64,000 nucleotides of DNA from Armatimonadota bacterium. GTDB lineage: Bacteria > Armatimonadota > Zipacnadia > JAUWAU01. The stretch lies in contig JAUWAU010000021.1 of the NCBI GenBank assembly GCA_030601885.1, forward strand, positions 31,295 to 95,294, in the 5' to 3' direction. Within the stretch, counting starts at the first letter, position 1, and the number at the start of each line of letters is the position of its first letter. Below are positions 8,134-17,533 of this stretch, piece by piece. The notes beneath the pieces are model-generated. The model was given only the letters and a program-made list of their open reading frames with translations. It ran no database searches and was not told the origin of the DNA. Made by a program: the position numbers and the translations under genes.

Positions 8134-9714
8134 ATGGAAACGAGGAGTCTCGCTGGAGTGATATGCATGGGCGTGCCGCTCATTGCGTTAGCCGTCGGCG
8201 CAACTTGCTGCGCGGCCGATGATGGGTGGTTCACGGAGCCCGAGGCGCCGGGTCGGCACATCAATCTCACGCCCGAAAGTCTGAGGGCCGTCGAGCCCTT
8301 CGGCTCAGACCAGCCGATCGTCGGCACGTATTTGTTCTACTGGTACGACGTATACTCCGGCGCGCACGTGACGTATGCCGACGGCGGCGATGCGTGCACC
8401 ACGCATCCGGCGACGTGGGAGGACTACAGCTTCCATTCCACGCGCTGGTGGCGGGAGCAGCTCAAGGACATCGCGGCGGCGGGGATGGATTTCGCCGCGC
8501 CGGTGTACTGGGGTTACCCCGAGGCGTACGATACGTGGTCTTTCGTTGGGCTTCCACATCTCGTGCGCGCGTGTGACTACATGAAACGGATCGGCGAGGC
8601 GTGCCCGAAGATCGCGCTCTTCTACGACACCAGCACCCTTCGGCACAACAAGTTCGGCCGACGCATTGATCTCTCCACCGACGACGGCAAGGCGTGGTTC
8701 TACTGCTCCATCCGCGACTTCTTCAGCTTCGTCCCTCCGCGGCACTGGGCGGCGATCGAGGGGCGGCCCATCATCCTGCTGTACTCGCCGAGCTTTGCCG
8801 CCAGACAGGACCCGGCGCTGTTCCCCTACGTGCGGGAGCGCTTCCGCAAGAACTTCGGTGTCAATCCCCACATCATCAAGCAGACGGCGTGGCAGGGAGA
8901 GGGGGACAACACGTGCGAGTGGGGCGGAGCGCTCGGGCTGAAGCTGGCGGGCTGCGCGGCGCTGGGGCCTGGCTACGATCACTCCGCCGTACGGGGCCGG
9001 CAGCCGCTCGTGCGCGACCGGGAAGACGGGGCGCTCTACAGGCGCAATTGGGAGAAGCTCCTGCGGCTCAACCCGCAGCGGCGTCCCAATATCGTGATGG
9101 TGGAGACCTGGAACGAGTTCCACGAGGGCACCGACGTGGCGCACTCGCGCGAATACGGGCGGCAGTACATCGAGCTGACCCGGAAGTACGCCGACTTGTT
9201 ACACGCCAATGCGCAGGTCGCCGGGATCAGCGGTCCGTACAGCGATGCCCAGTCGGTTTCGAGCACCTTTGGTGAGCGTGGCCAGGACGGCGGCATTCGG
9301 GTGCCCTCGAGCGGCGACGGTATCACGAAGCTGACCGAGCTCGGCGGCAGGCGGTGCGTCCAGAGCGCTCCGAGTAACTGGGGCGGTAAGTACATCTACT
9401 TTGAGCTCCACGACAGCTTCGCCTTCGACCTCGACCCGCAGCCGATGACGATTACCCTCGAATACTACGACCGCGGGTGCCACAGCTTTGCGCTGGAGTA
9501 CGACTCCCTCGACCCGAAGGGCTCCGTCCGAGACGGCGCCTTCAAGGCAAATCGGGAGATCACCATCGGCGGCACGAACGCGTGGAACACGGTCACCTTC
9601 ACGATCAGTGACGCCCGCTTTGCGAATCGGTGTAATGGAGCGGACTTCCGGTTGGCCCTCACCGGGCCGGGGGAGCTATCCATCTCTCGGGCGACCGTTG
9701 CCAAGGCCCGATAG
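8134..9714 (+). CDS. Secreted DUF5010-family glycan-active TIM-barrel protein
   Basis: A 526-residue secreted protein. The ATG at 8134 is chosen because it is preceded by CGGAG at good spacing and opens a clean signal peptide (METRSLAGVICMGVPLIALA). An upstream ATG at 8080 would only add a Pro/Ser-rich leader overlapping the previous gene. The N-terminal two-thirds matches DUF5010: GTYLFYWYDVYSG, a DxC-TTHP segment, then a WWREQLKDIAAAGMDF helix and APVYWG strand, and later VMVETWNEFHEGTD, which carries likely acidic catalytic residues. The last about 130 residues form a beta-sandwich resembling a carbohydrate-binding module. It lies between the GHL10 and heparinase-like genes on the same strand, consistent with one polysaccharide-use operon. 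Confidence 0.78.
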   Translation: METRSLAGVICMGVPLIALAVGATCCAADDGWFTEPEAPGRHINLTPESLRAVEPFGSDQPIVGTYLFYWYDVYSGAHVTYADGGDACTTHPATWEDYSFHSTRWWREQLKDIAAAGMDFAAPVYWGYPEAYDTWSFVGLPHLVRACDYMKRIGEACPKIALFYDTSTLRHNKFGRRIDLSTDDGKAWFYCSIRDFFSFVPPRHWAAIEGRPIILLYSPSFAARQDPALFPYVRERFRKNFGVNPHIIKQTAWQGEGDNTCEWGGALGLKLAGCAALGPGYDHSAVRGRQPLVRDREDGALYRRNWEKLLRLNPQRRPNIVMVETWNEFHEGTDVAHSREYGRQYIELTRKYADLLHANAQVAGISGPYSDAQSVSSTFGERGQDGGIRVPSSGDGITKLTELGGRRCVQSAPSNWGGKYIYFELHDSFAFDLDPQPMTITLEYYDRGCHSFALEYDSLDPKGSVRDGAFKANREITIGGTNAWNTVTFTISDARFANRCNGADFRLALTGPGELSISRATVAKAR

Positions 9715-9726
9715 GGAGGTACAGTC

Positions 9727-12312
9727 GTGGAAATGCTTCGTGTTGTCGTGTTCACAGGTATGGTGCTGACAGGCGTGGGCCTTTGCGCTGCCTCCGCCGA
9801 CGTGATCGGTGAGGATGCGCTGCTGGAGATCGACACGCGCATCCACTACGCCCACTTCCTTGGGTTTCGGCCCGGAGACGGGCAAGTCTGCGAGGTGAAT
9901 CCGCCGAGGTTCAGTTGGCCGTACGTGCCTGAGCACATAGCCCCCGAGTCGCCGATGCCCAGGACGGTCTTCACGCTGCAGATCTCGCGGAGCGCCGATT
10001 TCGCCGACCTCGAGGTCGATGTCAGCGGCTTCGCGTACAACTTCTACAACGCGCTCCCGTCGCTCAAGGGCCGCGGGCCGTGGCATTGGCGCGTCGGCTA
10101 TCAACCGCCGGAGGGCGGCAAGGTGCAGTGGAGCGCGGTGCGGACGTTCACCATCGCCCCGGATGCCGTCGAATGGGATCGGACGATCATCAATCGGATG
10201 GGCGAGTATCTCAAGGGCCACCCGCGTATTCTCTTCACGCGCGAGACGTGGCCGCAGATTCGCAAGCTTCGGGACACCGACGAGATCAGCGCGGAGGTGT
10301 TCGGCCACATCATCCGCTCCGCCGACGGGGCGATGGCGAGGTTCTGGTGGGATGAGTTCCCGGAGGACGATCAACAGCGTTTTCGCGGAGGCACGACCAA
10401 GTTTGAGGGCTCGAAGGTATACGCCCAGATCGGCAGCGGCCTGCTGACCGTCGCCTTTGCCCACAAGTTGACGGGCGACCCGAAGTACGGCGGCGCCAAG
10501 CAGCGCCTCCTCAAGCTCGCGTCCTGGCCCCCAGGTGGCTTCGCCTCGCCCGAGGGGCTCGGCAAGGTGGACGCCAAGAACACCACGGCGATCACTACGC
10601 AACTGGGCCTGTACTTCGACTGGTTCTACGATGAGCTAAGCGAGTCCGAGCGGAAGGTCATCCTGGACTCGCTCCGGTGGCGCATCGATCATACGTTGAA
10701 CAACTACTCCTGGGGCAGGAAGGGTGGCATCAACCGAGGCGGCATCTCCGGATTCACCAGCAGCCATCCCTTTGAGAACACCTACTGGATGCTGCCGGGC
10801 GCACTCGCCACCTACGAGCACCTCGAAATCGCGCGGGACGCCGTCGAGGTCGGCCTGAACTTCCTGACCGGCGTCACCAATTCCATGGGCCCGGAGGAAG
10901 CCTGGAACGAGGGCATGGCCTACGGGGGCTGGAAGTTCGGGACGACGCTCGAGGCGACCATGTTCGCCCACCTCACTGTGCCTGAGCTGCACCTCGAGCG
11001 CAACCCCTTCTACCGACGCATTGGCGCATTCTTCCGCCACCTGACGCCGCTGGGGCTGGAGTTCTGCTCCTTCGGCAATAACTGCGTCAACCCCGACATC
11101 TATCGGCGCAACCACAACGGCAACTTCAGAAAGCTGGCCTATCTCATCGGTGACGGCCGGCTGATGGCCGGCTGGGAGCACTGCCACCAGAGAGAGGGCG
11201 GCACCCGCGGCTTCGGCGCGCCGTGGATCGAGTACGTCCTGCCGTACTACGGCGAGGCGCCAGAGCCGACACTCGAGGCAGAACACAACTTGCTCCTGCC
11301 GGTCGCCGGGTGGGTCTTGGCAAACACACAGCCGCCGTCGGATCCGGAGGCGTACGATGACGCGGTGGGGATGCTCTTCCACTGCCGTCCGCGGGGCGGG
11401 TACAGCCACTCGTTCTTCAACGAGAACACCTTCGACATCTTCGCCTACGGCTCGGTCATCGCCAGCCACGGCGGCGGGTCGTCCAACCGCAACATGCACT
11501 CACGCAACTCCATGAGCCACAACGTGGTGCTCATCAACGGCATCGGACAGCGGCAGGACAAGCTCGATCCCGCTCACCCATGGGCCGGGCGCATCGCAGC
11601 GTATGAGGAATCCGAGGATTACGTGTACTGGGCCGGGGATGCGACGCATGCCTATCAGGGGATCCCGGAACTTCGGTGGGCCATCCGCCACGTGCTTCTC
11701 GTGCGCGGGCGATACTTCGTTATCTTCGACGATCTGGGGCTGGATCCGACGGCCGATCCGGCCCGGTTCTCGTGGCTGTGGCACGTGCGGCAGGACGTGC
11801 CGGTGGAAGTGGCGGAGGGCGAAACGCCGGGTATCCGGTACAAGGTGCGCCAGACGGAGGTACTGGTCTCGCACCTGCTCGGCGGGCGCGATCTGGAGTT
11901 GGTCAATCTGCGCGACCTGGGCGCGTACGAGAACCCCGTCACCGGCGAGAACATCCTGGGCGGGACGCGCACGAGCGTGGAGAGCAAAGCGCGGGGGGCG
12001 CTGGGTGGCCACGGCATGAACAACGTCTGGGTGACGAATCGGACGCCGGCGCGCGAGTATCAATTCCTGGCCGTGGTGCTCCCCTGGCGCGAGGGCGACA
12101 AGCCGCCGGCACTGAGGCAACTCGGCGACCGGCGCTTCTCTGTGTCGTGGGCCGATGGCGTCACTGACCGGGTTTACTTCGGCGGCGATGGGGACGCCGG
12201 AGCCGATATTGGCATCGACTATGAAGCCATACGCGCCGGCGCGAAGGCCCGCGAGGCGAAGTTCCTGGAGCGGTGGGCAGCGAAAGGCCCGGCAGCGCCG
12301 CCGATTCCATAA
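9727..12312 (+). CDS. Secreted DUF4962 / heparinase II/III-like protein
   Basis: An 861-residue exported protein. The GTG start at 9727 is 6 bases after GGGAGGT. An ATG two codons later is possible. A signal peptide covers residues 1-25. An N-terminal fibronectin-like domain (FTLQISRSADFADL) is followed by HPRILFTRETWPQIRKL, the usual entry into a DUF4962 alpha/alpha toroid, and then the heparinase II/III beta domain with NRNMHSRNSMSHNVVLING. The last motif carries the H-N pair found in the family. It is the third gene of the plus-strand run beginning at 6053, only 12 bases after the DUF5010 stop. It is expected to depolymerise a uronic-acid-containing polysaccharide in the periplasm or outside, but activity and substrate are inferred from family only. 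Confidence 0.85.
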   Translation: MEMLRVVVFTGMVLTGVGLCAASADVIGEDALLEIDTRIHYAHFLGFRPGDGQVCEVNPPRFSWPYVPEHIAPESPMPRTVFTLQISRSADFADLEVDVSGFAYNFYNALPSLKGRGPWHWRVGYQPPEGGKVQWSAVRTFTIAPDAVEWDRTIINRMGEYLKGHPRILFTRETWPQIRKLRDTDEISAEVFGHIIRSADGAMARFWWDEFPEDDQQRFRGGTTKFEGSKVYAQIGSGLLTVAFAHKLTGDPKYGGAKQRLLKLASWPPGGFASPEGLGKVDAKNTTAITTQLGLYFDWFYDELSESERKVILDSLRWRIDHTLNNYSWGRKGGINRGGISGFTSSHPFENTYWMLPGALATYEHLEIARDAVEVGLNFLTGVTNSMGPEEAWNEGMAYGGWKFGTTLEATMFAHLTVPELHLERNPFYRRIGAFFRHLTPLGLEFCSFGNNCVNPDIYRRNHNGNFRKLAYLIGDGRLMAGWEHCHQREGGTRGFGAPWIEYVLPYYGEAPEPTLEAEHNLLLPVAGWVLANTQPPSDPEAYDDAVGMLFHCRPRGGYSHSFFNENTFDIFAYGSVIASHGGGSSNRNMHSRNSMSHNVVLINGIGQRQDKLDPAHPWAGRIAAYEESEDYVYWAGDATHAYQGIPELRWAIRHVLLVRGRYFVIFDDLGLDPTADPARFSWLWHVRQDVPVEVAEGETPGIRYKVRQTEVLVSHLLGGRDLELVNLRDLGAYENPVTGENILGGTRTSVESKARGALGGHGMNNVWVTNRTPAREYQFLAVVLPWREGDKPPALRQLGDRRFSVSWADGVTDRVYFGGDGDAGADIGIDYEAIRAGAKAREAKFLERWAAKGPAAPPIP

Positions 12313-12349
12313 CGCACAGACACGCGCCGGAGGAATTGGGAGAGTTGGG

Positions 12350-12575
12350 GTGAAGGTCTGCCAGGCACGGCCGGGTGGCACTGGTAGCTTGCTACCAGTG
12401 CGTTGCTGCACCCGGAGGCCGCACGGGTTGATCCCGTGCGGGATGCCGCTTGCTACTCTGCGAGCCTACTCCGCCGAAGCAGCCCCGGCTGCGAAGGCCG
12501 GAAGTAGCTCGCTACGTAGCACGAGTCAGACAGGCACAAGCAACCCGTGCCACCCGGGTCTTTCAGGGAGGCGTA
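12350..12575. repeat. Cluster of intergenic palindromes (REP-like)
   Basis: This gap between genes holds several perfect hairpins: 12378-12401 (11-base arms around TT), 12419-12441 (arms CCGCACGGG and CCCGTGCGG), a related TAGCTCGCTAC unit near 12506, and a right-hand end CAACCCGTGCCACCCGG at 12540-12557. Related pieces occur near 16580-16640, and the same right-hand end lies inside the activase gene at 35958-36071. No protein is seen here. The ribosome site of the next gene (GGGAGG) lies just after the repeat. Confidence 0.8.
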
Positions 12576-12579
12576 AAGA

Positions 12580-13365
12580 TTGATCATCGACTTCCACGTG
12601 CACGTGTCGGATCGCGAGGGATGCACCGAGGAGCTGCTCAAGGCCATGGACGAGAACGGCATCGACATGGCCGTGATCTTCGACTGCGGCAACAACGAGA
12701 CGGCGTTCAACATGCAGAAGGCCCATCCGGATCGCTTCATTCCCTTCGGGTATATCCGGTGGGGCGCCGACGATCCGAGCGGGATCGATGAGCTGGTGGA
12801 TCAGGGGGCCAAGGGGCTCAAGGTGATTCGGCCGACGATGAACTATAACGATCCGCGGCTCTTTCCCTACTACGCCAAGGCCGAGCAGCATGGCCTGCCG
12901 ACGCTGATGCACACAGGGATCGTGGCGCGGGGCAAGCCGGATGTGCCCAGCTACGACGACACCAGCCGGATGCAGGCGATCTGGCTCGACGGGCCGTGCC
13001 GGATGTTCCCGAGGCTCAACATCATCGTCGCCCACATGGGCAATCCGGCCCACGAGGACGCCGGCATGATGGCCCGCTGGCACCCGAATTTCTACTACGA
13101 CCTGTCGGGCTCCAGCCTGCTGCACCGCTCGCACCAGTTCTTCCGCGAGCTGTTCTGGTGGGACAAGGAGACGCGTTTCTCGAGGCGCAATCCGTGGCGG
13201 CCGTTCGAGAAGATGGTGTTCGCCACCGACGAGCCGTACGAGCAGATGCACGAGCCGATGGCGGAGCAGCGGGCGCTGCTGGAGGCGCTGGATCAGCCGC
13301 AGGAGATCATCGATAAGGTCTTCGGCGGCACGGCGGCTAAGCTGCTGAAGCTGGAGGAGTCATAG
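12580..13365 (+). CDS. Amidohydrolase-2 family metal-dependent hydrolase
   Basis: A 261-residue cytoplasmic TIM-barrel hydrolase of the amidohydrolase-related (PF04909) type. It starts with TTG at 12580, 9 bases after a good GGGAGG site. Metal-ligand candidates are D4-x-H6-x-H8 at the N-terminus, H111 in LPTLMHTG, H152 in IIVAHMGNPAHED and D217 in FATDEPYEQ. The family covers decarboxylases, lactonases and dehydratases acting on aromatic or sugar-derived acids. Next to lyases it might act on a sugar lactone or uronate product, but this is inference. It is downstream of the heparinase-like gene, separated by a repeat cluster. The length is normal. Confidence 0.85.
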   Translation: MIIDFHVHVSDREGCTEELLKAMDENGIDMAVIFDCGNNETAFNMQKAHPDRFIPFGYIRWGADDPSGIDELVDQGAKGLKVIRPTMNYNDPRLFPYYAKAEQHGLPTLMHTGIVARGKPDVPSYDDTSRMQAIWLDGPCRMFPRLNIIVAHMGNPAHEDAGMMARWHPNFYYDLSGSSLLHRSHQFFRELFWWDKETRFSRRNPWRPFEKMVFATDEPYEQMHEPMAEQRALLEALDQPQEIIDKVFGGTAAKLLKLEES

Positions 13366-13445
13366 AGCTCACAGCCCGGGAGCAGGCATCCGTGTAGCCT
13401 AAGCTGCCAGCCTGGGGCCTTTCTGTCGCCCGAGACCACGGCAGA

Positions 13446-16397
13446 CTAACGCCTCTGAGCTACCACGCCCGTTGACATCGGCGGAACGACGAGCACGCGT
13501 CCTTCTCCCGACAGGCGCGACAGTCTCGCATTCCTCGTGAGCGCACGTGGGCGTGCGTCCTTCGCAGTTCGCGGGAGTCGGAAGCTCTGTGCCTCGCGGC
13601 CGAAGTTCGCCGCGACGATGTAGCGGATGCCGTCTTGGCCCCGCAGCTCGACGGCGCGCAGGTCTGTGTCGGCGGGAGTGGTGAGGCGGCGCACAGCGCC
13701 TGAGGCGCCGTACTCGCGGGTGCCGCTGGCATCGAGGCCGGCGATGATGGCGACGGCGCTGTCCCACACGACCTCGCCGGCGCGGCAGGGCCGCTGAGCG
13801 GATTCCTGGGTGTCCGCATAAGGGAAGTAGATGACGTCGTGACTGAGGCCGGCGTGGCGGTCGCCGCGGTCCTCGACGTAGAGCGCGCCCCCGCTCTCTC
13901 CTTCCGCGCACATGACGGACAGCTCGCCGTCTATGCAGAGCATACCTCCGGCGACTTGGCGGCTGCCCGTGTCCGCGTCCGCGCCGCCAAGGACGAAGGA
14001 ACCATCGCGAGTGTAGTAGGTGCGCTCGTTGCCGTTGAAGATGTCGTTGGCGACGCGGAGCTGCAGGCCACGGGCGTGCACAGGCACGACGCCGGCGCCG
14101 GCGGCAGTGACCAGGTCGATCCGCACCATGGTGGCGTCGTCGGGCAGCGCGACGGCGCTGCAGAAGTGGTTTAGGGCGCACTGCGGGCGGTCGCCGATGG
14201 CATCGCGGCGCCAGTACCTGTCCTGCATGCACAGCTTCAGCACCCGGCCGCCGCCCTTCGCGTATTCCAACAGCTCCGGCCAGTACGGGACCAGGCGTCG
14301 GCACGTGCGATCGGCGAACACCAATGGGTACTTCCGGAACTCGGTGGCGGTAAACGATCGAATCGGCTGATACTTCACCCCCATCGCATCAAGCGCGTCC
14401 CTGCCCCAGGTCTCCCCCTGGACGTAGCCGATGACGGCCTTCTGCCTGCGCTTGGGCCAGCCGGCGCCCATCATGTACTGGAGGACGTTCTCGAACAGCT
14501 CCCCACCCGGCCGGCCCTCCGTGTACCGCTGCTCGATGTCGCACATGACCACCATCAGGCGGCCCTGTCCGACCTTCGCTTCCAGAATGGACGGCCCGCC
14601 CTCCTGGTTGCGCGCCAGCACCTCCCAACCATCCCCGGCGGCCGTTATCGAGTCCAGGTCGGTCAGGTCAGAGACGGATGTGATGCGGTGCGGCTGCTGG
14701 AAGATGGGGTGGTCGGGCTGCTCGATGCTGCCGAGGCGCACGTTCGTGTCGCGCACCTCGAGCCGATACGGCGACGGAGGCCCCGGTAGCTCGCCTTCGT
14801 AGATGAGGCCGGTCGTGGCAAAGCCGCCCTTGAAGGTGGCCTCGGTGTGCCGGACTACGCGCCGGCGGCTGCCGGCGCCCTTCGCGGCATAGGCGCCGCA
14901 GAGGTTCTCGTCCCATTCGAGCATGTCCTCGCCGCGTCGGCTGCAGATCAGCCCGGTTGCCGGCGCAATCCGCGGCTTCCAGCACCACGAGGCGAACCGA
15001 TTCAGGCCGCGCACCATCACGAACTCCGACTCCGGGCTGTGCGTGACCCCGTTGATGCGGCGGTCGAGTTCGTCCAGTGTGGCGGCGCGGATGGGCCCGC
15101 CTTCGCCCGGGTGGGCTTCGGCGGGCGCAGCTGCGCTGCGCATCTTGTGCAGCATGTAGCAGGCGGCGAGGTTGCACGCCGCATCGGTCTCCCACTCGGC
15201 CGGCCAGCGGTCCATCTGCAGCTTCGTAAAGCGAGTGGAGAAGAAGGAGCCGTTGTTGTTGTAGCGCTGCTCTCGCTCGAAGGCGGCGAAGCGCAGCCGC
15301 TCCAGCAGCCGAGCGTCGGCGTCGGCGTACTTGGTCTGGTACACCACGAGCGCCGGCATCATGAAGTACAGCCCGTAGGCGTATCGCGGCCAGTCCTTCC
15401 CGCCGACATAGGCGAAGCGGCCGTTCCACAGGGCGCAGCGCTTCAGCTTCGCCCACACGTCACGCACGTGAAAGAAGGTCGTCTCCGGGGGCGGCTGGGC
15501 GCTGCAGCGCTGCGAGGCGTAGTAGTTCCAGGCGAACGAGTGCAGCGGACAGGCCATGTAGCAGATGTGGAAGAAGCGGTGGTTCTCGATGGTGAAGTCG
15601 GAGTGGATGTTGGCGCCGACGACCCACTGCTTGACCGGTCGTCCGGCGAAGCGCCGTCGGCTGCGGAGGTCGCGCGGCGTTGAGAGGGTATTCATCGCCA
15701 GCATATCGCGCAGCGCGCGCCAGTCCTCGCGGTGGGGATCATCCGGGCACAGCTCGATGGCCCAGGCGAGCACCTCCGTGTCCCAGGCGTTCTCCTCGGA
15801 CTTGGTGTCCGCATACTCTCCAATGGGGATCCTGCCGCGCTCCACGAGCCGCGTGGCCTCGTGCGAGAGCAGACGGCGCAGGCGGCTGCGCTCTTCCTCC
15901 GTCAGGTAGCTCCGGACGAGCTGCGCGCCGGCCGCCAGCTTGCCCGACCACCAGGGCGATTGCCAGTGGTTGCCCCAGGGGCTGTCATCGGTGCATGGGA
16001 GGTCGCCGGTGACGTGGGTGCGGAGGGCATAGCGAATGGCGGCCAGGCAGTGGGCACGTATCATCTCGCGCGAAACGCCGGATACGGCCGGATCGTAGCC
16101 CTCTTGCGTTGCCAGCACGGCGTACACGAAGATGAAGTTGCTCAGTGTCCGCTGGCCGTTCTCATCGTGCCGGGCGTCGCCGAAGTAACCCAGGCTCTCG
16201 TCGCCGCGGTAGGGGCTGTGCCAGCCGCGCTCGGCATAGAGAGGGAAGCGCTCCAGCACGATCATGTAGTCTTCCAGCCAGGGGTAGGTCTCGCGCGTCG
16301 CGTCCGGGACCTTCACGACGCCCAGCTCCTGCGCGGCGCAGGCGTGGGTGGTGAGTAGAGCAACAGACACGGCGATGGCGACTCTGAGCATGCGCAT
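13446..16397 (-). CDS. Large secreted alpha/alpha-toroid protein (lyase-like) with Rossmann domain
   Basis: A 983-residue exported protein. The ATG at 16397 is 7 bases after AAGGA and opens a signal peptide (MRMLRVAIAVSVALLTTHAC). Longer reading toward 17462 would overlap the acetyltransferase gene and is rejected. Residues 25 to about 450 are helix-rich with tryptophans and WGNHWQSPWW, FTIENHRFFHICY and ENAWDTEVLAWA segments, in the manner of polysaccharide-lyase toroids. A beta-sandwich follows, and then a segment (QGRLMVVMCDIEQRYTEG to GGGRVLKLCMQ) resembling the ThuA/beta-galactosidase trimerisation fold. No certain catalytic residues are recognised. It is divergent from the AAC(3) gene. 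It probably handles a polysaccharide; the exact family is uncertain. Confidence 0.78.
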   Translation of the reverse strand: MRMLRVAIAVSVALLTTHACAAQELGVVKVPDATRETYPWLEDYMIVLERFPLYAERGWHSPYRGDESLGYFGDARHDENGQRTLSNFIFVYAVLATQEGYDPAVSGVSREMIRAHCLAAIRYALRTHVTGDLPCTDDSPWGNHWQSPWWSGKLAAGAQLVRSYLTEEERSRLRRLLSHEATRLVERGRIPIGEYADTKSEENAWDTEVLAWAIELCPDDPHREDWRALRDMLAMNTLSTPRDLRSRRRFAGRPVKQWVVGANIHSDFTIENHRFFHICYMACPLHSFAWNYYASQRCSAQPPPETTFFHVRDVWAKLKRCALWNGRFAYVGGKDWPRYAYGLYFMMPALVVYQTKYADADARLLERLRFAAFEREQRYNNNGSFFSTRFTKLQMDRWPAEWETDAACNLAACYMLHKMRSAAAPAEAHPGEGGPIRAATLDELDRRINGVTHSPESEFVMVRGLNRFASWCWKPRIAPATGLICSRRGEDMLEWDENLCGAYAAKGAGSRRRVVRHTEATFKGGFATTGLIYEGELPGPPSPYRLEVRDTNVRLGSIEQPDHPIFQQPHRITSVSDLTDLDSITAAGDGWEVLARNQEGGPSILEAKVGQGRLMVVMCDIEQRYTEGRPGGELFENVLQYMMGAGWPKRRQKAVIGYVQGETWGRDALDAMGVKYQPIRSFTATEFRKYPLVFADRTCRRLVPYWPELLEYAKGGGRVLKLCMQDRYWRRDAIGDRPQCALNHFCSAVALPDDATMVRIDLVTAAGAGVVPVHARGLQLRVANDIFNGNERTYYTRDGSFVLGGADADTGSRQVAGGMLCIDGELSVMCAEGESGGALYVEDRGDRHAGLSHDVIYFPYADTQESAQRPCRAGEVVWDSAVAIIAGLDASGTREYGASGAVRRLTTPADTDLRAVELRGQDGIRYIVAANFGREAQSFRLPRTAKDARPRALTRNARLSRLSGEGRVLVVPPMSTGVVAQRR

Positions 16398-16564
16398 GAT
16401 GCGGTCCTTTTCGGCGCGCCGGGGGGGACGCCCTCCAACCGTGAGCAGCGAAGAGGGACAAGCGTGTTTGGGGTGAAGTATGGGCCCGGGGTGAGGCAAG
16501 GAGAAGGGAGAAAGGAAAAAGGAGAAGACGGAAACGGCAGAGGCGCTAAAAGAGCGCACGGCTT

Positions 16565-16640
16565 GACCCCTGACTCTTCGACCCCGTGCGGGGTCCCGCT
16601 TCAGACAGGGACGAGCAAGCCGTGGCACCCGGCCTGAGGG
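16565..16640. repeat. Intergenic palindromes related to the 12.4 kb cluster
   Basis: A perfect hairpin GACCCCG-TG-CGGGGTC lies at 16580-16595. It is followed by GAGCAAGCCGTGGCACCCGG near 16613-16632, a variant of the right-hand end seen at 12536-12558 and inside the activase gene. The element ends just before the ribosome site of the acetyltransferase gene. Confidence 0.65.
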
Positions 16641-16649
16641 ATGGGCATC

Positions 16650-17465
16650 ATGGCCGTCACGAAAGAGAAGCTGGTTGAGGATTTCCGCGGCATTGGGCTC
16701 AAGGCGGACGACGCCGTGGGCCTGCATAGCTCGCTGAAGTCCATCGGCTGGGTGGAGGGCGGGCCGGAGGCGGTCATCGAGGCGCTGATGGAAGTGGTGG
16801 GCTCGGAGGGCACTATCTTGATGCCGACCATGAATGCCCCGGCGCCGGAGTTCTTCGTCGCCGACACGCCGTCGCGCACCGGCATCATCACCGAGCGGCT
16901 GCGCCAGCGGCCTGACGTGATCCGCAGTGCGCATCCGACGCACTCGGTGGCGGTCTGGGGGAAGCACGCCCGCCACATCGCCGACGGCCACGCGGCCGCG
17001 TCGGCTCTGGGCGTGGATAGCCCGTTCCATCGACTGGTGAAGCGCGGTGGCTACATACTGTTGCTCGGCGTGGACAGCCGGAGGAGCTCGCTCATTCACG
17101 TGGCGGAAGCTATCGCCGAAGTGCCTTACCTGGCGGTGGCCTATCCTGGCTACGACGTGCCGACGACGCTCCTGCACCCGGACGGCCGTCGGGTGATCGT
17201 GGAGCCGCGGGAGAACCCGGGTGACAGCTCCGGATTCCTCGTCGTGGAGGATGAGCTCAGGCGGCGTGGTCAGATCAAGGAGGGCACGATCGGCCGCGCG
17301 CGAAGTATGCTGATGAAAGGTGAAGATGTGCTGCGGGCAGCGCTCGACCTGCTGCATCAGGACGCCGGGGCGCTGCTGTGCGATTCTCCGACGTGCCGCG
17401 TCTGCCCACAAGCACGAGAACTTGTGGAAGCTGAGAGGGCACGCGTCGGCGGAACATCGCAATAG
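16650..17465 (+). CDS. AAC(3)-family aminoglycoside-type N-acetyltransferase
   Basis: A 271-residue member of the aminoglycoside N3-acetyltransferase fold (Antibiotic_NAT). It has VGLHSSLKSIGWVEGG near the N-terminus, EGTILMPTMN, SAHPTHSVAVWG with the conserved HPTHS, and DSPFHRLVKRGGYILLLG. It would transfer an acetyl or acyl group from CoA to an amino group. In environmental bacteria many members act on amino sugars or natural products rather than drugs. Start 16650 is chosen because GAGGG lies 9 bases before it. The ATG at 16641 is too close. It sits in a carbohydrate locus, divergent from a lyase-like gene. The C-terminal SPTCRVC cysteines may bind metal. The fold is certain, the substrate is not. 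Confidence 0.87.
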   Translation: MAVTKEKLVEDFRGIGLKADDAVGLHSSLKSIGWVEGGPEAVIEALMEVVGSEGTILMPTMNAPAPEFFVADTPSRTGIITERLRQRPDVIRSAHPTHSVAVWGKHARHIADGHAAASALGVDSPFHRLVKRGGYILLLGVDSRRSSLIHVAEAIAEVPYLAVAYPGYDVPTTLLHPDGRRVIVEPRENPGDSSGFLVVEDELRRRGQIKEGTIGRARSMLMKGEDVLRAALDLLHQDAGALLCDSPTCRVCPQARELVEAERARVGGTSQ

Positions 17466-17533
17466 CGGCGCGGTTTGTAAGAGAAGGCAAACGTACTCGG
17501 ACAGCGCGTGACCATGGAAGGGAGGTCGGCAAC

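Noticed and set aside
16398..17462. N-terminal extension of the 983-residue lyase-like protein to 17462
   Set aside because: It would cover the acetyltransferase gene on the other strand, while a good ribosome site and signal peptide mark 16397.
16650..17465. Calling the AAC(3) gene an antibiotic-resistance determinant
   Set aside because: The family includes non-resistance enzymes and the location is a carbohydrate locus, with no mobile element.
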